The position numbers and the translations under genes were made by a program. Positions 17,824 to 25,823 of a stretch of 64,000 nucleotides of DNA are shown here, piece after piece. This stretch comes from Streptomyces sp. NRRL F-5727 (lineage in GTDB: Bacteria > Actinomycetota > Actinomycetes > Streptomycetales > Streptomycetaceae). Each line of letters begins with the position of its first letter. The first letter of the stretch is position 1. The DNA is taken from positions 62,001-126,000 of the forward strand of contig NZ_JOGX01000019.1 in assembly GCF_000719555.1 (NCBI RefSeq), written 5' to 3'. Below the pieces are notes generated by a model. The model did no database searches. It was not told the DNA's origin and saw only the letters and a program-made list of their open reading frames with translations.

Positions 17824-18884
17824 GCGACGCCACGATCGCCACCCCTCTCACCGCGCTCGTCGGGGTGCGCCACCCGATCGTGCAGACGGGCATGGGATGG
17901 GTCGCCGGACCCCGGCTGGTCTCCGCCGCCGCCCATGCGGGCGCGCTCGGCATCCTGGCCTCGGCGACCATGGACGTGGACCGGCTGCGGTCCGCGGTGC
18001 GCGAGGTGAGGTCGCGCACGGACGCGCCCTTCGGCGTCAATCTGCGGGCGGACGCCGGCGACGCCGCCGAGCGGGTCCGGATCATCATCGACGAGGGCGT
18101 GAAGGTCGCCTCCTTCGCGCTCGCGCCCTCGCGCGAGCTGATCGCCCGGCTGAAGGACGCCGGGGTCGTCGTGATCCCCTCGATCGGCGCCCGCCGGCAC
18201 GCGGAGAAGGTCGCCGCGTGGGGCGCGGACGCGGTCCTGGTCCAGGGCGGCGAGGGCGGCGGCCACACCGGCGGCGTCGCCACCACCGTCCTGCTCCCCC
18301 AGGTGGTGGACGCCGTGGACATCCCGGTGATCGCCGCCGGCGGTTTCCACGACGGGCGCGGCCTGGTCGCCGCGCTCTCCTACGGCGCGGCCGGGGTCGC
18401 CATGGGCACCCGCTTCCTGCTCACCTCCGACTCGACCGTCCCCGAGGCGGTCAAGGCCCGCTATCTGGCGGCGGCGGTCGGGGACGTCACCGTCACCACG
18501 AAGGTCGACGGGCTGCCGCACCGGATGCTCAGGACGGAACTGGTCGACGCGCTGGAACGCTCGGGCCGGACCGCTTCCCTGCTGCGGGCCGTCCGGCACG
18601 CGGCGGCCTTCCGGCGCGAGTCCGGCATGAGCTGGCCCCGGATGGTCCGGGACGGCCTGGCGATGAAGCACGGCAAGGAGCTGACGTGGAGCCAGGTCCT
18701 GCTCGCCGCCAACACCCCCATGATGCTGAAGGCGTCGATGGTGGACGGCCGCACCGACCTCGGTGTGATGGCCTCGGGCCAGGTCGCCGGCCTGATCGAC
18801 GACCTCCCGTCGTGCGCGGAGCTGGTCGACAGGATCATGGCCGAGGCGACGACGGCGCTCCGCGCGCTGCCCCGCCCGCACTGA
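17820..18884 (+). CDS. ipdC: IpdC-like flavin-dependent reductase (nitronate monooxygenase family)
   Basis: 354 residues starting at an ATG that overlaps the ipdB stop by four bases. It is a TIM-barrel FMN protein of the nitronate monooxygenase/2-nitropropane dioxygenase family: PIVQTGMGWVAGP near the N-terminus, GGEGGGHTG for phosphate binding, and AAGGFHDGRG plus GVAMGTRFL for FMN. In the HIP pathway IpdC reduces HIEC-CoA before ring C is opened. It is the last gene of the echA20-ipdABC operon and is followed by a terminator. Confidence 0.87.
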   Translation: MSDATIATPLTALVGVRHPIVQTGMGWVAGPRLVSAAAHAGALGILASATMDVDRLRSAVREVRSRTDAPFGVNLRADAGDAAERVRIIIDEGVKVASFALAPSRELIARLKDAGVVVIPSIGARRHAEKVAAWGADAVLVQGGEGGGHTGGVATTVLLPQVVDAVDIPVIAAGGFHDGRGLVAALSYGAAGVAMGTRFLLTSDSTVPEAVKARYLAAAVGDVTVTTKVDGLPHRMLRTELVDALERSGRTASLLRAVRHAAAFRRESGMSWPRMVRDGLAMKHGKELTWSQVLLAANTPMMLKASMVDGRTDLGVMASGQVAGLIDDLPSCAELVDRIMAEATTALRALPRPH

Positions 18885-18901
18885 CCGTCCCCCGCCCGCA
18901 C

Positions 18902-18936
18902 GGTCCGCCGGAGTGGGACGACCACCCCGGCGGACC
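18902..18936. terminator. Bidirectional terminator between ipdC and fadA6
   Basis: GGTCCGCCGG and its perfect complement form a 10-bp outer stem, with an inner GTGG/CCAC stem around GACGA. It sits in the 73-bp gap between two convergent operons. Confidence 0.7.
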
Positions 18937-18957
18937 CGTTCCCGCCGGGGTCCCTCG

Positions 18958-20115
18958 TCACAGTCGCTCGATGATCGTCACGTTCGCCTGGCCGCCGCCC
19001 TCGCACATGGTCTGGAGGCCGTAGCGGCCTCCGGTGCGCTCCAGTTCGTGGAGGAGGGTGACGGCCAGCTTGGTGCCGGTCGCGCCGAGGGGGTGGCCGA
19101 GGGCGATGGCGCCGCCGTTGACGTTGACCTTCTCCGGGTCGGCGCCGGTCTCCTTCAGCCAGGCCAGGACGACGGGGGCGAACGCCTCGTTGATCTCGAC
19201 GAGGTCGATGTCGTCGAGGGTCATCCCGGCCTTCTTCAGCGCGTACGCCGTCGCCGGGATCGGCGCGGACAGCATCCGGATGGGGTCCTCGCCGCGCACC
19301 GAGAGGTGGTGGATCCGCGCGCGCGGGGTGAGGCCGTGCTCGCGCACGGCGCGCTCACTGGCGAGCAGCATGGCCGAGGCGCCGTCGGAGACCTGGGAGG
19401 AGACGGCGGCGGTGATCCGTCCGCCCTCCACGACCGGCTTCAGTCCGGCCATCTTCTCCAGGGAGGTGTCCCGGCGCGGCCCCTCGTCGGTGGTGACGTC
19501 CCCGTACGGGACGATCTCGCGGTCGAAGCGGCCCTCGTCGACGGCGCGGATCGCCCGCCGGTGCGAGCGGAGGGCGAACTCCTCCATGTCCCGGCGGGAG
19601 ATGCCCCACTTCTCGGCGATGAGCTCGGCGCCGTGGAACTGGTTGACCGGCTGGTCGCCGTAGCGCGCCCGCCAGCCCGCGGAGCCCGCGTAGGGGCCCT
19701 CGGTGAGGCCCAGCGGGGCGGCCGCCTGGCGGCTGGCGAAGGCGATGGGGATCATCGACATGTTCTGCGTCCCGCCGGCGACGACCAGGTCCTGGGTGCC
19801 GGAGAGGACGCCCTGGGCGGCGAAGTGCAGGGCCTGCTGGGAGGAGCCGCACTGCCGGTCCACGGTCACGCCCGGCACCTCCTCGGGCAGTCCGGCGGCC
19901 AGCCAGCAGGTGCGGGCGATGTCGCCGGCCTGTGGCCCGACGGTGTCCAGGCAGCCGAGGACGACGTCCTCGACGGCCGCCGGGTCGACGCCCGAGCGGT
20001 CCATCAGGGCCTTCAGGGCGTGTGCGCCGAGGTCGGCCGGGTGGACGGCGGACAGTCCGCCGTTGCGCCGGCCGACCGGGGTGCGGACCGCTTCGACGAT
20101 GTATGCCTCGGGCAT
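18958..20115 (-). CDS. fadA6: Thiolase FadA6
   Basis: 385 residues, an acetyl-CoA acetyltransferase-type thiolase with all catalytic residues: Cys89 in DRQCGSS, His341 in GHPLGATG and Cys371 in MCEGGGQ. GAGGAG precedes the ATG. It lies 9 bp downstream of the TetR gene. In the KstR2 regulon FadA6 performs the thiolytic step after ring C opening, releasing acetyl-CoA. The position next to kstR2 and ipdF is the same as in Mycobacterium tuberculosis. Confidence 0.9.
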   Translation of the reverse strand: MPEAYIVEAVRTPVGRRNGGLSAVHPADLGAHALKALMDRSGVDPAAVEDVVLGCLDTVGPQAGDIARTCWLAAGLPEEVPGVTVDRQCGSSQQALHFAAQGVLSGTQDLVVAGGTQNMSMIPIAFASRQAAAPLGLTEGPYAGSAGWRARYGDQPVNQFHGAELIAEKWGISRRDMEEFALRSHRRAIRAVDEGRFDREIVPYGDVTTDEGPRRDTSLEKMAGLKPVVEGGRITAAVSSQVSDGASAMLLASERAVREHGLTPRARIHHLSVRGEDPIRMLSAPIPATAYALKKAGMTLDDIDLVEINEAFAPVVLAWLKETGADPEKVNVNGGAIALGHPLGATGTKLAVTLLHELERTGGRYGLQTMCEGGGQANVTIIERL

Positions 20116-20124
20116 GGTGACTCC

Positions 20125-20739
20125 TCATTCGTACGGTTCGTGTGTCCGTTGTCCGTCTCGGAGGGCGACGCCCTCCAGCACGATGGACAGGTACTGGCGG
20201 GCGATCTCCTCCGGGCTGTGCCGTCCGCCCGGCCGGTACCAGGACGCGGCGACCCAGACGGTGTCGCGCACGAAGCGGTAGGTGAGCCGGACGTCGCGGT
20301 CGGTGCGGAAGTCACCGGCGGCCACGCCGGACTCCAGGGTGCGGAGCCAGGCGTGTTCGAACCGCCGCCGGGCGTCGGCGAGATAGCCGAAGCGCGGCTG
20401 GCCCCGCAGCTGCCCGGACTCCTTCTGGTAGATGGCGACGGCGGCGCGGTGCCGGTCGATCTCCCGGAACGATTCGGTGACGAGGGCCTCCAGGGTCTGC
20501 CGGGGACCGAGGCCGGCGGCGAGCACGCCGTCGTACCGGCCCCACAGGTCGTCGAGGAAGCCGGAGAGGATCTCGTCGAGCATCGACTCCTTGGAGTCGA
20601 AGTGGTGGTAGAGGCTGCCCGCGAGGAGCCCGGCCGCGTCGGCGATCCGGCGGACGGTGGTGGCGTCGTACCCCTGGGCGGCGAACACCTCGGCGGCCGT
20701 GTCCAGGAGTTCGCGGCGCCGCTCGGGCGCCGGTCTCAC
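20125..20739 (-). CDS. kstR2: TetR-family repressor, KstR2-like
   Basis: 204 residues from a GTG at 20739 that overlaps the upstream SDR stop (GTGA). The N-terminal TetR helix-turn-helix is clear (ELLDTAAEVFAAQGY, TTVRRIADAAGL, SLYHHFDSKESML). The C-terminal ligand domain is the size expected for KstR2, which is released from DNA by HIP-CoA. The neighbours, the gene order and the two KstR2-motif palindromes in this cluster support the identification, but regulator identity was not tested by alignment. Confidence 0.85.
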   Translation of the reverse strand: MRPAPERRRELLDTAAEVFAAQGYDATTVRRIADAAGLLAGSLYHHFDSKESMLDEILSGFLDDLWGRYDGVLAAGLGPRQTLEALVTESFREIDRHRAAVAIYQKESGQLRGQPRFGYLADARRRFEHAWLRTLESGVAAGDFRTDRDVRLTYRFVRDTVWVAASWYRPGGRHSPEEIARQYLSIVLEGVALRDGQRTHEPYE

Positions 20740-21524
20740 GGGTGCTGGCTGCTGACCGAGAGGACCTCGCCGGTGAGGTAGGACGCGTACCCGCTGGCGA
20801 GGAAGACGATGACGTTGGCGACCTCCCACGGCTCGGCGTACCGGCCGAACGCCTCGCGGGAGGTGAGCTCTTCGAGGAGTTCGGGGGTGGTGACCTTCAC
20901 GAGGTGGGGGTGCATGGCGAGGGACGGGGAGACGGCGTTGACGCGGACGCCGTACGCGGCGGCCTCCAGCGCGGCGCACCGGGTGAGGGCCATGACACCG
21001 GCCTTGGCGGCGGCGTAGTGGGCCTGACCCCTCTGGGCCCGCCAGCCGACCACGGAGGCGTTGTTGACGATGGCGCCGCCCGTGCCCGCGGCCTTCATCC
21101 GGCGCAGGGCGGCGCGGGTGCAGCGGAAGGTGCCGTCGAGGGTGACGTCGAGGACCTTGTGCCACTGCTCGTCGGTCATGTCGACGAGGTCGGAGGTGCC
21201 GCCGAGTCCGGCGTTGTTGACGACGACGTCGAGGCGTCCGTGCCGTTCCTCGGCGAGGTCGAGGAGGGCGGCCACCTGGGTCTCGTCGGTGACGTCGCAG
21301 GGCAGGGCGGCCACCCGGCCGGCGCCGAACTCGGCGGCGAGTCCGGCCTCGGACTCCTTGAGGCGGCGGGCGTGGGCGTCGGAGATCACCACCCGGGCGC
21401 CCTCCTCCAGGAGGCGGCGGGCGGTGGCGCCGCCGATGCCCGCGCCGGCGGCGGCGGTGACGACGGCGGAGCGGCCGGCGAGGAGTCCGTGGCCGGGGAG
21501 GTAGGGGGGTGGGGTACCGGTCAC
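20736..21524 (-). CDS. ipdF: IpdF-like short-chain dehydrogenase
   Basis: 262 residues from a GTG at 21524 that overlaps the acyl-CoA dehydrogenase stop by four bases. SDR motifs are TAAAGAGIGGATARR for the cofactor, NNAGLGG, and the catalytic Ser (NNASV) and YAAAK. In M. tuberculosis the gene between kstR2 and fadE30 encodes IpdF, which oxidises the 5-hydroxyl of the HIP-derived CoA ester; the same order here supports that role. The C-terminus (SVSSQHP) lacks the glycine-rich end common in other SDRs. Confidence 0.85.
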   Translation of the reverse strand: MTGTPPPYLPGHGLLAGRSAVVTAAAGAGIGGATARRLLEEGARVVISDAHARRLKESEAGLAAEFGAGRVAALPCDVTDETQVAALLDLAEERHGRLDVVVNNAGLGGTSDLVDMTDEQWHKVLDVTLDGTFRCTRAALRRMKAAGTGGAIVNNASVVGWRAQRGQAHYAAAKAGVMALTRCAALEAAAYGVRVNAVSPSLAMHPHLVKVTTPELLEELTSREAFGRYAEPWEVANVIVFLASGYASYLTGEVLSVSSQHP

Positions 21525-22687
21525 GGGCGGGCCTCCTTGGGCAGGCCGAGGACGCGCTCGGCGATGATGGTGCGCTGGATCTCGTTGGATCCCGCGTAGA
21601 GGGTGTCGGCGCGGGAGAAGAGGTAGAGGCGCTGCCAGTCGGTGAGGTCGTACGGTGCACCGGCGGCGAGCATGCCGCCGGCGCCGCAGACGTCCATGGC
21701 GAGTTCGCCGAGTTCGCGGTGCCAGGTGGCCCAGAAGATCTTGTTGATGGACGCCTCGGGGCCCGGTGCTCCGGCGGCGACGCCGCCGAGCATCCTGAGG
21801 GCGTTGAAGCGGATGGTCTCCAGGCCGGTCCAGGCGCGGGCGATCCGGTCGCGGACGAGGGGGTCGGCGGCGGCGCCGTTGCGCCTGGCCAGGTCGATGA
21901 CGGCCTCGAGTTCGCGGCGGAAGCCGACCTGCTGGCCGAGGGTGGAGACGCCGCGCTCGAAGCCGAGGGTGGCCATGGCGACCTTCCAGCCCTCGCCGGG
22001 GGCGCCGACGAGGTGGCCGGCGTCGGTCCTGGCCCCGTCGAAGAACACCTCGTTGAACTCGGAGGTACCGGTGAGCTGCACGATCGGCCGGATCTCGACC
22101 CCGGGGGCGTCCAGCGGCACGAGGAGGTAGGAGAGGCCGTGGTGGCGGGTCGAGCCGGGTTCGGTGCGGGCGACGACGAAGCACCAGTCGGCCTCGTGGG
22201 CGCCTGAGGTCCACACCTTCTGTCCGGTGACCACCCAGGAGCCGCCGTCGCGTTCGGCGCGGGTGCGGACGTTGGCCAGGTCGGAGCCGGCGTCGGGCTC
22301 GGAGTAGCCCTGGCACCAGAGTTCGTCGACGGCGACGATCCGGGGGAGGAAGCGGGCGCGCTGGGCCGGGGTGCCGAAGGCGATGAGGGTCGGCCCGAGG
22401 AGCTGTTCGCCGATGTGGCCGACGCGTGCGGGGCCGTCGGCGAGGGCGTACTCCTCGTGGAAGGCGACCTGTTCCTCCAGGCTCGCGCCGCGGCCGCCGT
22501 ACTCCTTCGGCCAGCCGACACAGGTCCAGCCGTGGGCGGCCATGTGCCGTTCCCAGGCGAGGCGTTCGGGGTGCGCCTCGTGCTCGCGTCCGGGGCCGCC
22601 GCGGCCGCGCAGGGTCGCGAACTCGCCGGTGAGGTGGGCCCGCAGCCAGCCGCGGACCTCCCTGCGGAACTCCTCGACGTCGCTCAT
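21521..22687 (-). CDS. fadE30: Acyl-CoA dehydrogenase FadE30-like
   Basis: 388 residues, a full-length acyl-CoA dehydrogenase: GYSEPDAGSDLAN for the flavin, WVVTGQKVWTSGAHEADW, and the C-terminal signature YAGSNEIQR followed by IIAERVLGLPKE. In the HIP pathway FadE30 introduces the first double bond into the propionyl side chain of the 5-hydroxy intermediate. It is the first gene of the leftward operon. No Shine-Dalgarno sequence precedes the ATG at 22687, but TAACGT ends 6 bases upstream, so a leaderless mRNA is possible. Confidence 0.87.
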   Translation of the reverse strand: MSDVEEFRREVRGWLRAHLTGEFATLRGRGGPGREHEAHPERLAWERHMAAHGWTCVGWPKEYGGRGASLEEQVAFHEEYALADGPARVGHIGEQLLGPTLIAFGTPAQRARFLPRIVAVDELWCQGYSEPDAGSDLANVRTRAERDGGSWVVTGQKVWTSGAHEADWCFVVARTEPGSTRHHGLSYLLVPLDAPGVEIRPIVQLTGTSEFNEVFFDGARTDAGHLVGAPGEGWKVAMATLGFERGVSTLGQQVGFRRELEAVIDLARRNGAAADPLVRDRIARAWTGLETIRFNALRMLGGVAAGAPGPEASINKIFWATWHRELGELAMDVCGAGGMLAAGAPYDLTDWQRLYLFSRADTLYAGSNEIQRTIIAERVLGLPKEARP

Positions 22688-22693
22688 GGCCGT

Positions 22694-22720
22694 ACGTTAA
22701 CCTACCAAACACTTGTTAGG
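22694..22720. promoter_or_regulatory. KstR2-like operator, site 2, with overlapping leftward -10
   Basis: CCTACCAAAC-ACTTGTTAGG (22701-22720) is an imperfect 20-bp palindrome. Its inner 14-mer at 22704-22717 matches 9 of 10 fixed positions of AnCAAGnnCTTGnT. On the minus strand a TAACGT (22699-22694) immediately follows and is 6 bases from the fadE30 ATG. A repressor here would block both the fadE30 and the echA operons. Confidence 0.78.
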
Positions 22721-22732
22721 GAAGGAGGACGG

Positions 22733-23623
22733 ATGTCCGCTGCCCGCACCACGTCCGCCGAGCCCGTCCGCTACGAACGGCGGGGCCCCGTCGCCGTCGT
22801 CACCATGGACCGGCCCGAGTACCGCAACGCCCAGAACTCCGCGATGACCTACGCCCTCGACCGCGCCTTCTACCGCGCGGCCGACGACGGCGAGGTCAAG
22901 GTCGTCGTCCTCGCCGGCGCCGGCGAGCACTTCTCCGCCGGCCACGACATCGGCACCCCCGAGCGCGACGCGCACCTGTCCTTCGAGCGGAGGGCCGGCC
23001 TCTGGTGGGACCACTCGGACAAGGAGGGCGCGGAGAGCCGCTTCGCCCGCGAGTCCGAGGTCTACCTGGGCATGTGCCGCCGCTGGCGCGAACTGCCCAA
23101 GCCGGTCGTCGCCTCGGTGCAGGGCGCCTGCGTCGCCGGCGGTCTGATGCTCGCCTGGGTCTGCGACCTGATCGTCGCCTCCGAGGACGCCTTCTTCGCC
23201 GACCCGGTGGTCCGCATGGGCATCCCCGGCGTCGAGTACTTCGCCCACCCCTGGGTGATGCCGCCCCGGATCGCCAAGGAGTTCCTGTACACCGGCGACC
23301 GGATGAGCGCCCGCCGCGCCCACCAGGTCGGCATGGTCAACAGAGTCGCCCCCCGCGCCGAACTCGAAGCCGTGACCATGGAGCTGGCGCACCGGATCGC
23401 CGAGATGCCCCGCATGGGACTGGCGCTCACCAAGCGCGCCGTCAACCAGGCGGAGGACCTCCAGGGCCTGCACACCGGCATGGACGCCGTCTTCGGCCTG
23501 CACCACCTCGCGCACGCGCACAACGCCGAGACCGCCCGCGACGCGCTCGGCGGCATGGACATCCACGCGATGCTGCGCCGTTCCGGGGGACGACCCCCCT
23601 GCCCCGGGAAGGCGGACGCCTGA
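22733..23623 (+). CDS. Enoyl-CoA hydratase of the HIP cluster (EchA13-like)
   Basis: 296 residues, crotonase family, from an ATG at 22733 with GAAGGAGG five bases upstream. Landmarks are FSAGHDIG and the oxyanion helix GACVAGGLMLAWVCDL, with MGIPGVEYFAHPW downstream. It opens the rightward operon and overlaps the next acyl-CoA dehydrogenase by one base (TGATG). In the M. tuberculosis cluster fadD3 holds this position; an enoyl-CoA hydratase (EchA13) belongs to the same regulon but lies elsewhere. A hydration step on a steroid-derived CoA ester is likely. Confidence 0.82.
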   Translation: MSAARTTSAEPVRYERRGPVAVVTMDRPEYRNAQNSAMTYALDRAFYRAADDGEVKVVVLAGAGEHFSAGHDIGTPERDAHLSFERRAGLWWDHSDKEGAESRFARESEVYLGMCRRWRELPKPVVASVQGACVAGGLMLAWVCDLIVASEDAFFADPVVRMGIPGVEYFAHPWVMPPRIAKEFLYTGDRMSARRAHQVGMVNRVAPRAELEAVTMELAHRIAEMPRMGLALTKRAVNQAEDLQGLHTGMDAVFGLHHLAHAHNAETARDALGGMDIHAMLRRSGGRPPCPGKADA

Positions 23624-24792
23624 TGGACCTCGACTTCTCCGCGGCGGACGACGCCTTCCGGGCCGAGGCCCGCGCCTGGCTCGCCGACCACGTCCCCGGC
23701 ACACCCCTGCCGTCCCTGGAGACCGCCGAGGGCTTCGCCGCCCACCGCGCCTGGGAGGCCGAACTCGCCGCCGACCGCTGGTCGGTGGTCTCCTGGCCCG
23801 AGGAGTACGGCGGCCGGGGCTGCTCCGTCCTCGCCTGGCTGGTCTTCGAGGAGGAGTACTACGCCGCGGGCGCGCCCGGCCGGGTCAGCCAGAACGGCAT
23901 CAACCTGCTCGCCCCCACCCTCTTCGAGCACGGCACCGCCGAGCAGCGCGCCCGCGTCCTGCCCCCCATGGCGTCCGGCGAGGTCGTCTGGGCCCAGGCG
24001 TGGTCCGAGCCCGAGTCCGGCTCCGACCTCGCGAGCCTGCGCTCCACCGCCGACCGCACCGACGGCGGCTGGCTGCTCCGCGGCCAGAAGACCTGGTCCT
24101 CCCGGGCCGCCTTCGCCGACCGCGCCTTCGGCCTCTTCCGCAGCGACCCCGGGGCGGACAGGCCGCACCGGGGCCTCACGTATCTCATGTTCCCGCTGGA
24201 CGCGGAGGGCGTCACCGTGCGGCCCGTCGGCCGGCTCGACGGCAAGCCCGCCTTCGCCGAACTCTTCCTCGACGACGTGTTCGTCCCCGACGAGGACGTC
24301 ATCGGCGCCCCCGGCGACGGCTGGCGGGTCGCCATGAGCACCGCCGGCAACGAGCGCGGCCTGACCCTGCGCAGTCCCGGCCGGTTCTCCGCCGCCGCCG
24401 ACCGGCTCGCCGCGCTCTGGCGCGAGCGCGCCGACCCCGCCGACACCGCCGTCCGCGACCGCGTCGCCGACGCGGTCATCGGCGCCCGCGCCTACCGCCT
24501 GTTCACCTACGCCAACGCCTCACGGCTCGCCGCCGGCGGCTCCATCGGCGCGGAGTCCAGCCTCAACAAGGTCTTCTGGTCCGAGCTCGACATCGCCCTC
24601 CACGAGACCGCCCTCGACCTCCTCGGACCGTACGGCGAACTCTCCGACGAGGCCCCGGAGGCCCCCGCGCACGGCGCCTGGGCCGAGGGCCACACCTTCG
24701 CCCTGGCCGGGCCGATCTACGCCGGGACCAACGAGATCCAGCGCGACATCATCGCCGAGCGGCTGCTCGGCCTGCCGAAGGGACGCCGGTGA
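23623..24792 (+). CDS. fadE31: Acyl-CoA dehydrogenase FadE31-like
   Basis: 389 residues. It has a full-length acyl-CoA dehydrogenase layout: N-terminal helices (FSAADDAFRAEARAWL), QAWSEPESGSDLASL for FAD/substrate, LLRGQKTWSS, and the C-terminal YAGTNEIQR then IIAERLLG. It starts one base inside the preceding stop and overlaps the following gene by one base. In steroid degraders FadE31 pairs with the smaller FadE32 as a heterotetramer acting on a late ring-derived CoA ester; the adjacent small subunits fit this. Confidence 0.83.
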   Translation: MDLDFSAADDAFRAEARAWLADHVPGTPLPSLETAEGFAAHRAWEAELAADRWSVVSWPEEYGGRGCSVLAWLVFEEEYYAAGAPGRVSQNGINLLAPTLFEHGTAEQRARVLPPMASGEVVWAQAWSEPESGSDLASLRSTADRTDGGWLLRGQKTWSSRAAFADRAFGLFRSDPGADRPHRGLTYLMFPLDAEGVTVRPVGRLDGKPAFAELFLDDVFVPDEDVIGAPGDGWRVAMSTAGNERGLTLRSPGRFSAAADRLAALWRERADPADTAVRDRVADAVIGARAYRLFTYANASRLAAGGSIGAESSLNKVFWSELDIALHETALDLLGPYGELSDEAPEAPAHGAWAEGHTFALAGPIYAGTNEIQRDIIAERLLGLPKGRR

Positions 24793-25823
24793 TGCGGTTC
24801 CTGCTGGACGACGGACAGCGGGAGTTCGCCCGCACCCTGGACACCCTGCTGACGGCCGCCGACACCCCGGCTACCGCGCGGGCCTGGGCGGCCGGCGACC
24901 ACGCCCCGGGGCGCGCGCTCTGGACCCGGCTCGCGGCGGCGGGCGTCTTCGCGCTCGCCGTACCGGAGACGTACGAGGGCCTGGGACCGCTGCCGGTGGA
25001 ACTGGCCGTCGCCTTCACCGAGCTCGGCCGGCACGCCGCCCCCGGCCCGCTGGTCGAGACGGTCGCCGCCGCCGCCCTCCTCGACCGCCTCGGCGACAAG
25101 ACCGCGGCCGCCGCGTGGCTGCCCCGGCTCGCCGCCGGCGAGGCGACCGCCTCCCTCTGCGTCCCGGACCTCACCGGCCCGTACGCGCTCGACGCGGACA
25201 TCGCCGACGCGGTGCTCGTCGCCGACGGCGACACCGTCCGCCTCGCCGCCACGGCCGGCCCCGTCCAGCCCTCCGCCGACCCGGCCCGCCGGCTCGCCCG
25301 CCCCGCCGGCGGCACCGTCCTGGCCCGGGGCCCCGAAGCGGCCGCCGCCACCGGGTACGCCGCCGAGGTCGCCGCCCTCGCCACCGCCGCCCAGTCGCTG
25401 GGCCTCGGCCGGGCCCTGCTCGACCGGACGGTCGCCTACGCCCGACAGCGCACCCAGTTCGGCGTCCCCATCGGCTCGTTCCAGGCCGTGCAGCACCGGC
25501 TGGCCGACACCCTCCTCGCCCTCGAGTTCGCCCAGCCCCTCCTGTACGAGGCCGCGCTGACCCTGGCCGCGCACGGGACGGCCCCCCGGGAGATCGCCGC
25601 CGCCAAGGTCACCGCCGGCGAGGCGGCCCACTCCGCCGCCCGCACCGCCCTCCAGCTCCACGGCGCCGTCGGCTACACCGAGGAGCTGGACCTCTCCCTG
25701 TGGATCCGCAAGGCACGCCCGCTCCGCGACGCCTGGGGGTCCCCCGCCTCCTGCCGCGCCCGCGTCCTCGCCCCCTGGCCGACCGGCGCCGCACCCGTCC
25801 CGCAGCAGGGAGGAGCGGCATGA
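24792..25823 (+). CDS. fadE32: Acyl-CoA dehydrogenase family protein FadE32-like (short subunit)
   Basis: 343 residues. The ATG at 24792 is used; a GTG three bases earlier is possible. The N-terminal helical domain (FLLDDGQREFARTLDTLL) and C-terminal helices (YARQRTQFGVPIGSFQAVQH, LQLHGAVGYTEELDL) are present. The middle beta-domain is short and the usual GTNEIQR end is missing. This is the layout of the partner subunits in actinobacterial alpha2-beta2 acyl-CoA dehydrogenases, so it probably works only with FadE31 or FadE33. Confidence 0.8.
   Translation: MRFLLDDGQREFARTLDTLLTAADTPATARAWAAGDHAPGRALWTRLAAAGVFALAVPETYEGLGPLPVELAVAFTELGRHAAPGPLVETVAAAALLDRLGDKTAAAAWLPRLAAGEATASLCVPDLTGPYALDADIADAVLVADGDTVRLAATAGPVQPSADPARRLARPAGGTVLARGPEAAAATGYAAEVAALATAAQSLGLGRALLDRTVAYARQRTQFGVPIGSFQAVQHRLADTLLALEFAQPLLYEAALTLAAHGTAPREIAAAKVTAGEAAHSAARTALQLHGAVGYTEELDLSLWIRKARPLRDAWGSPASCRARVLAPWPTGAAPVPQQGGAA

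Noticed and set aside
22694..22720. att site or insertion footprint at the palindromes of the steroid cluster
   Set aside because: No integrase or mobile gene is near, and the sequences match a repressor motif instead.
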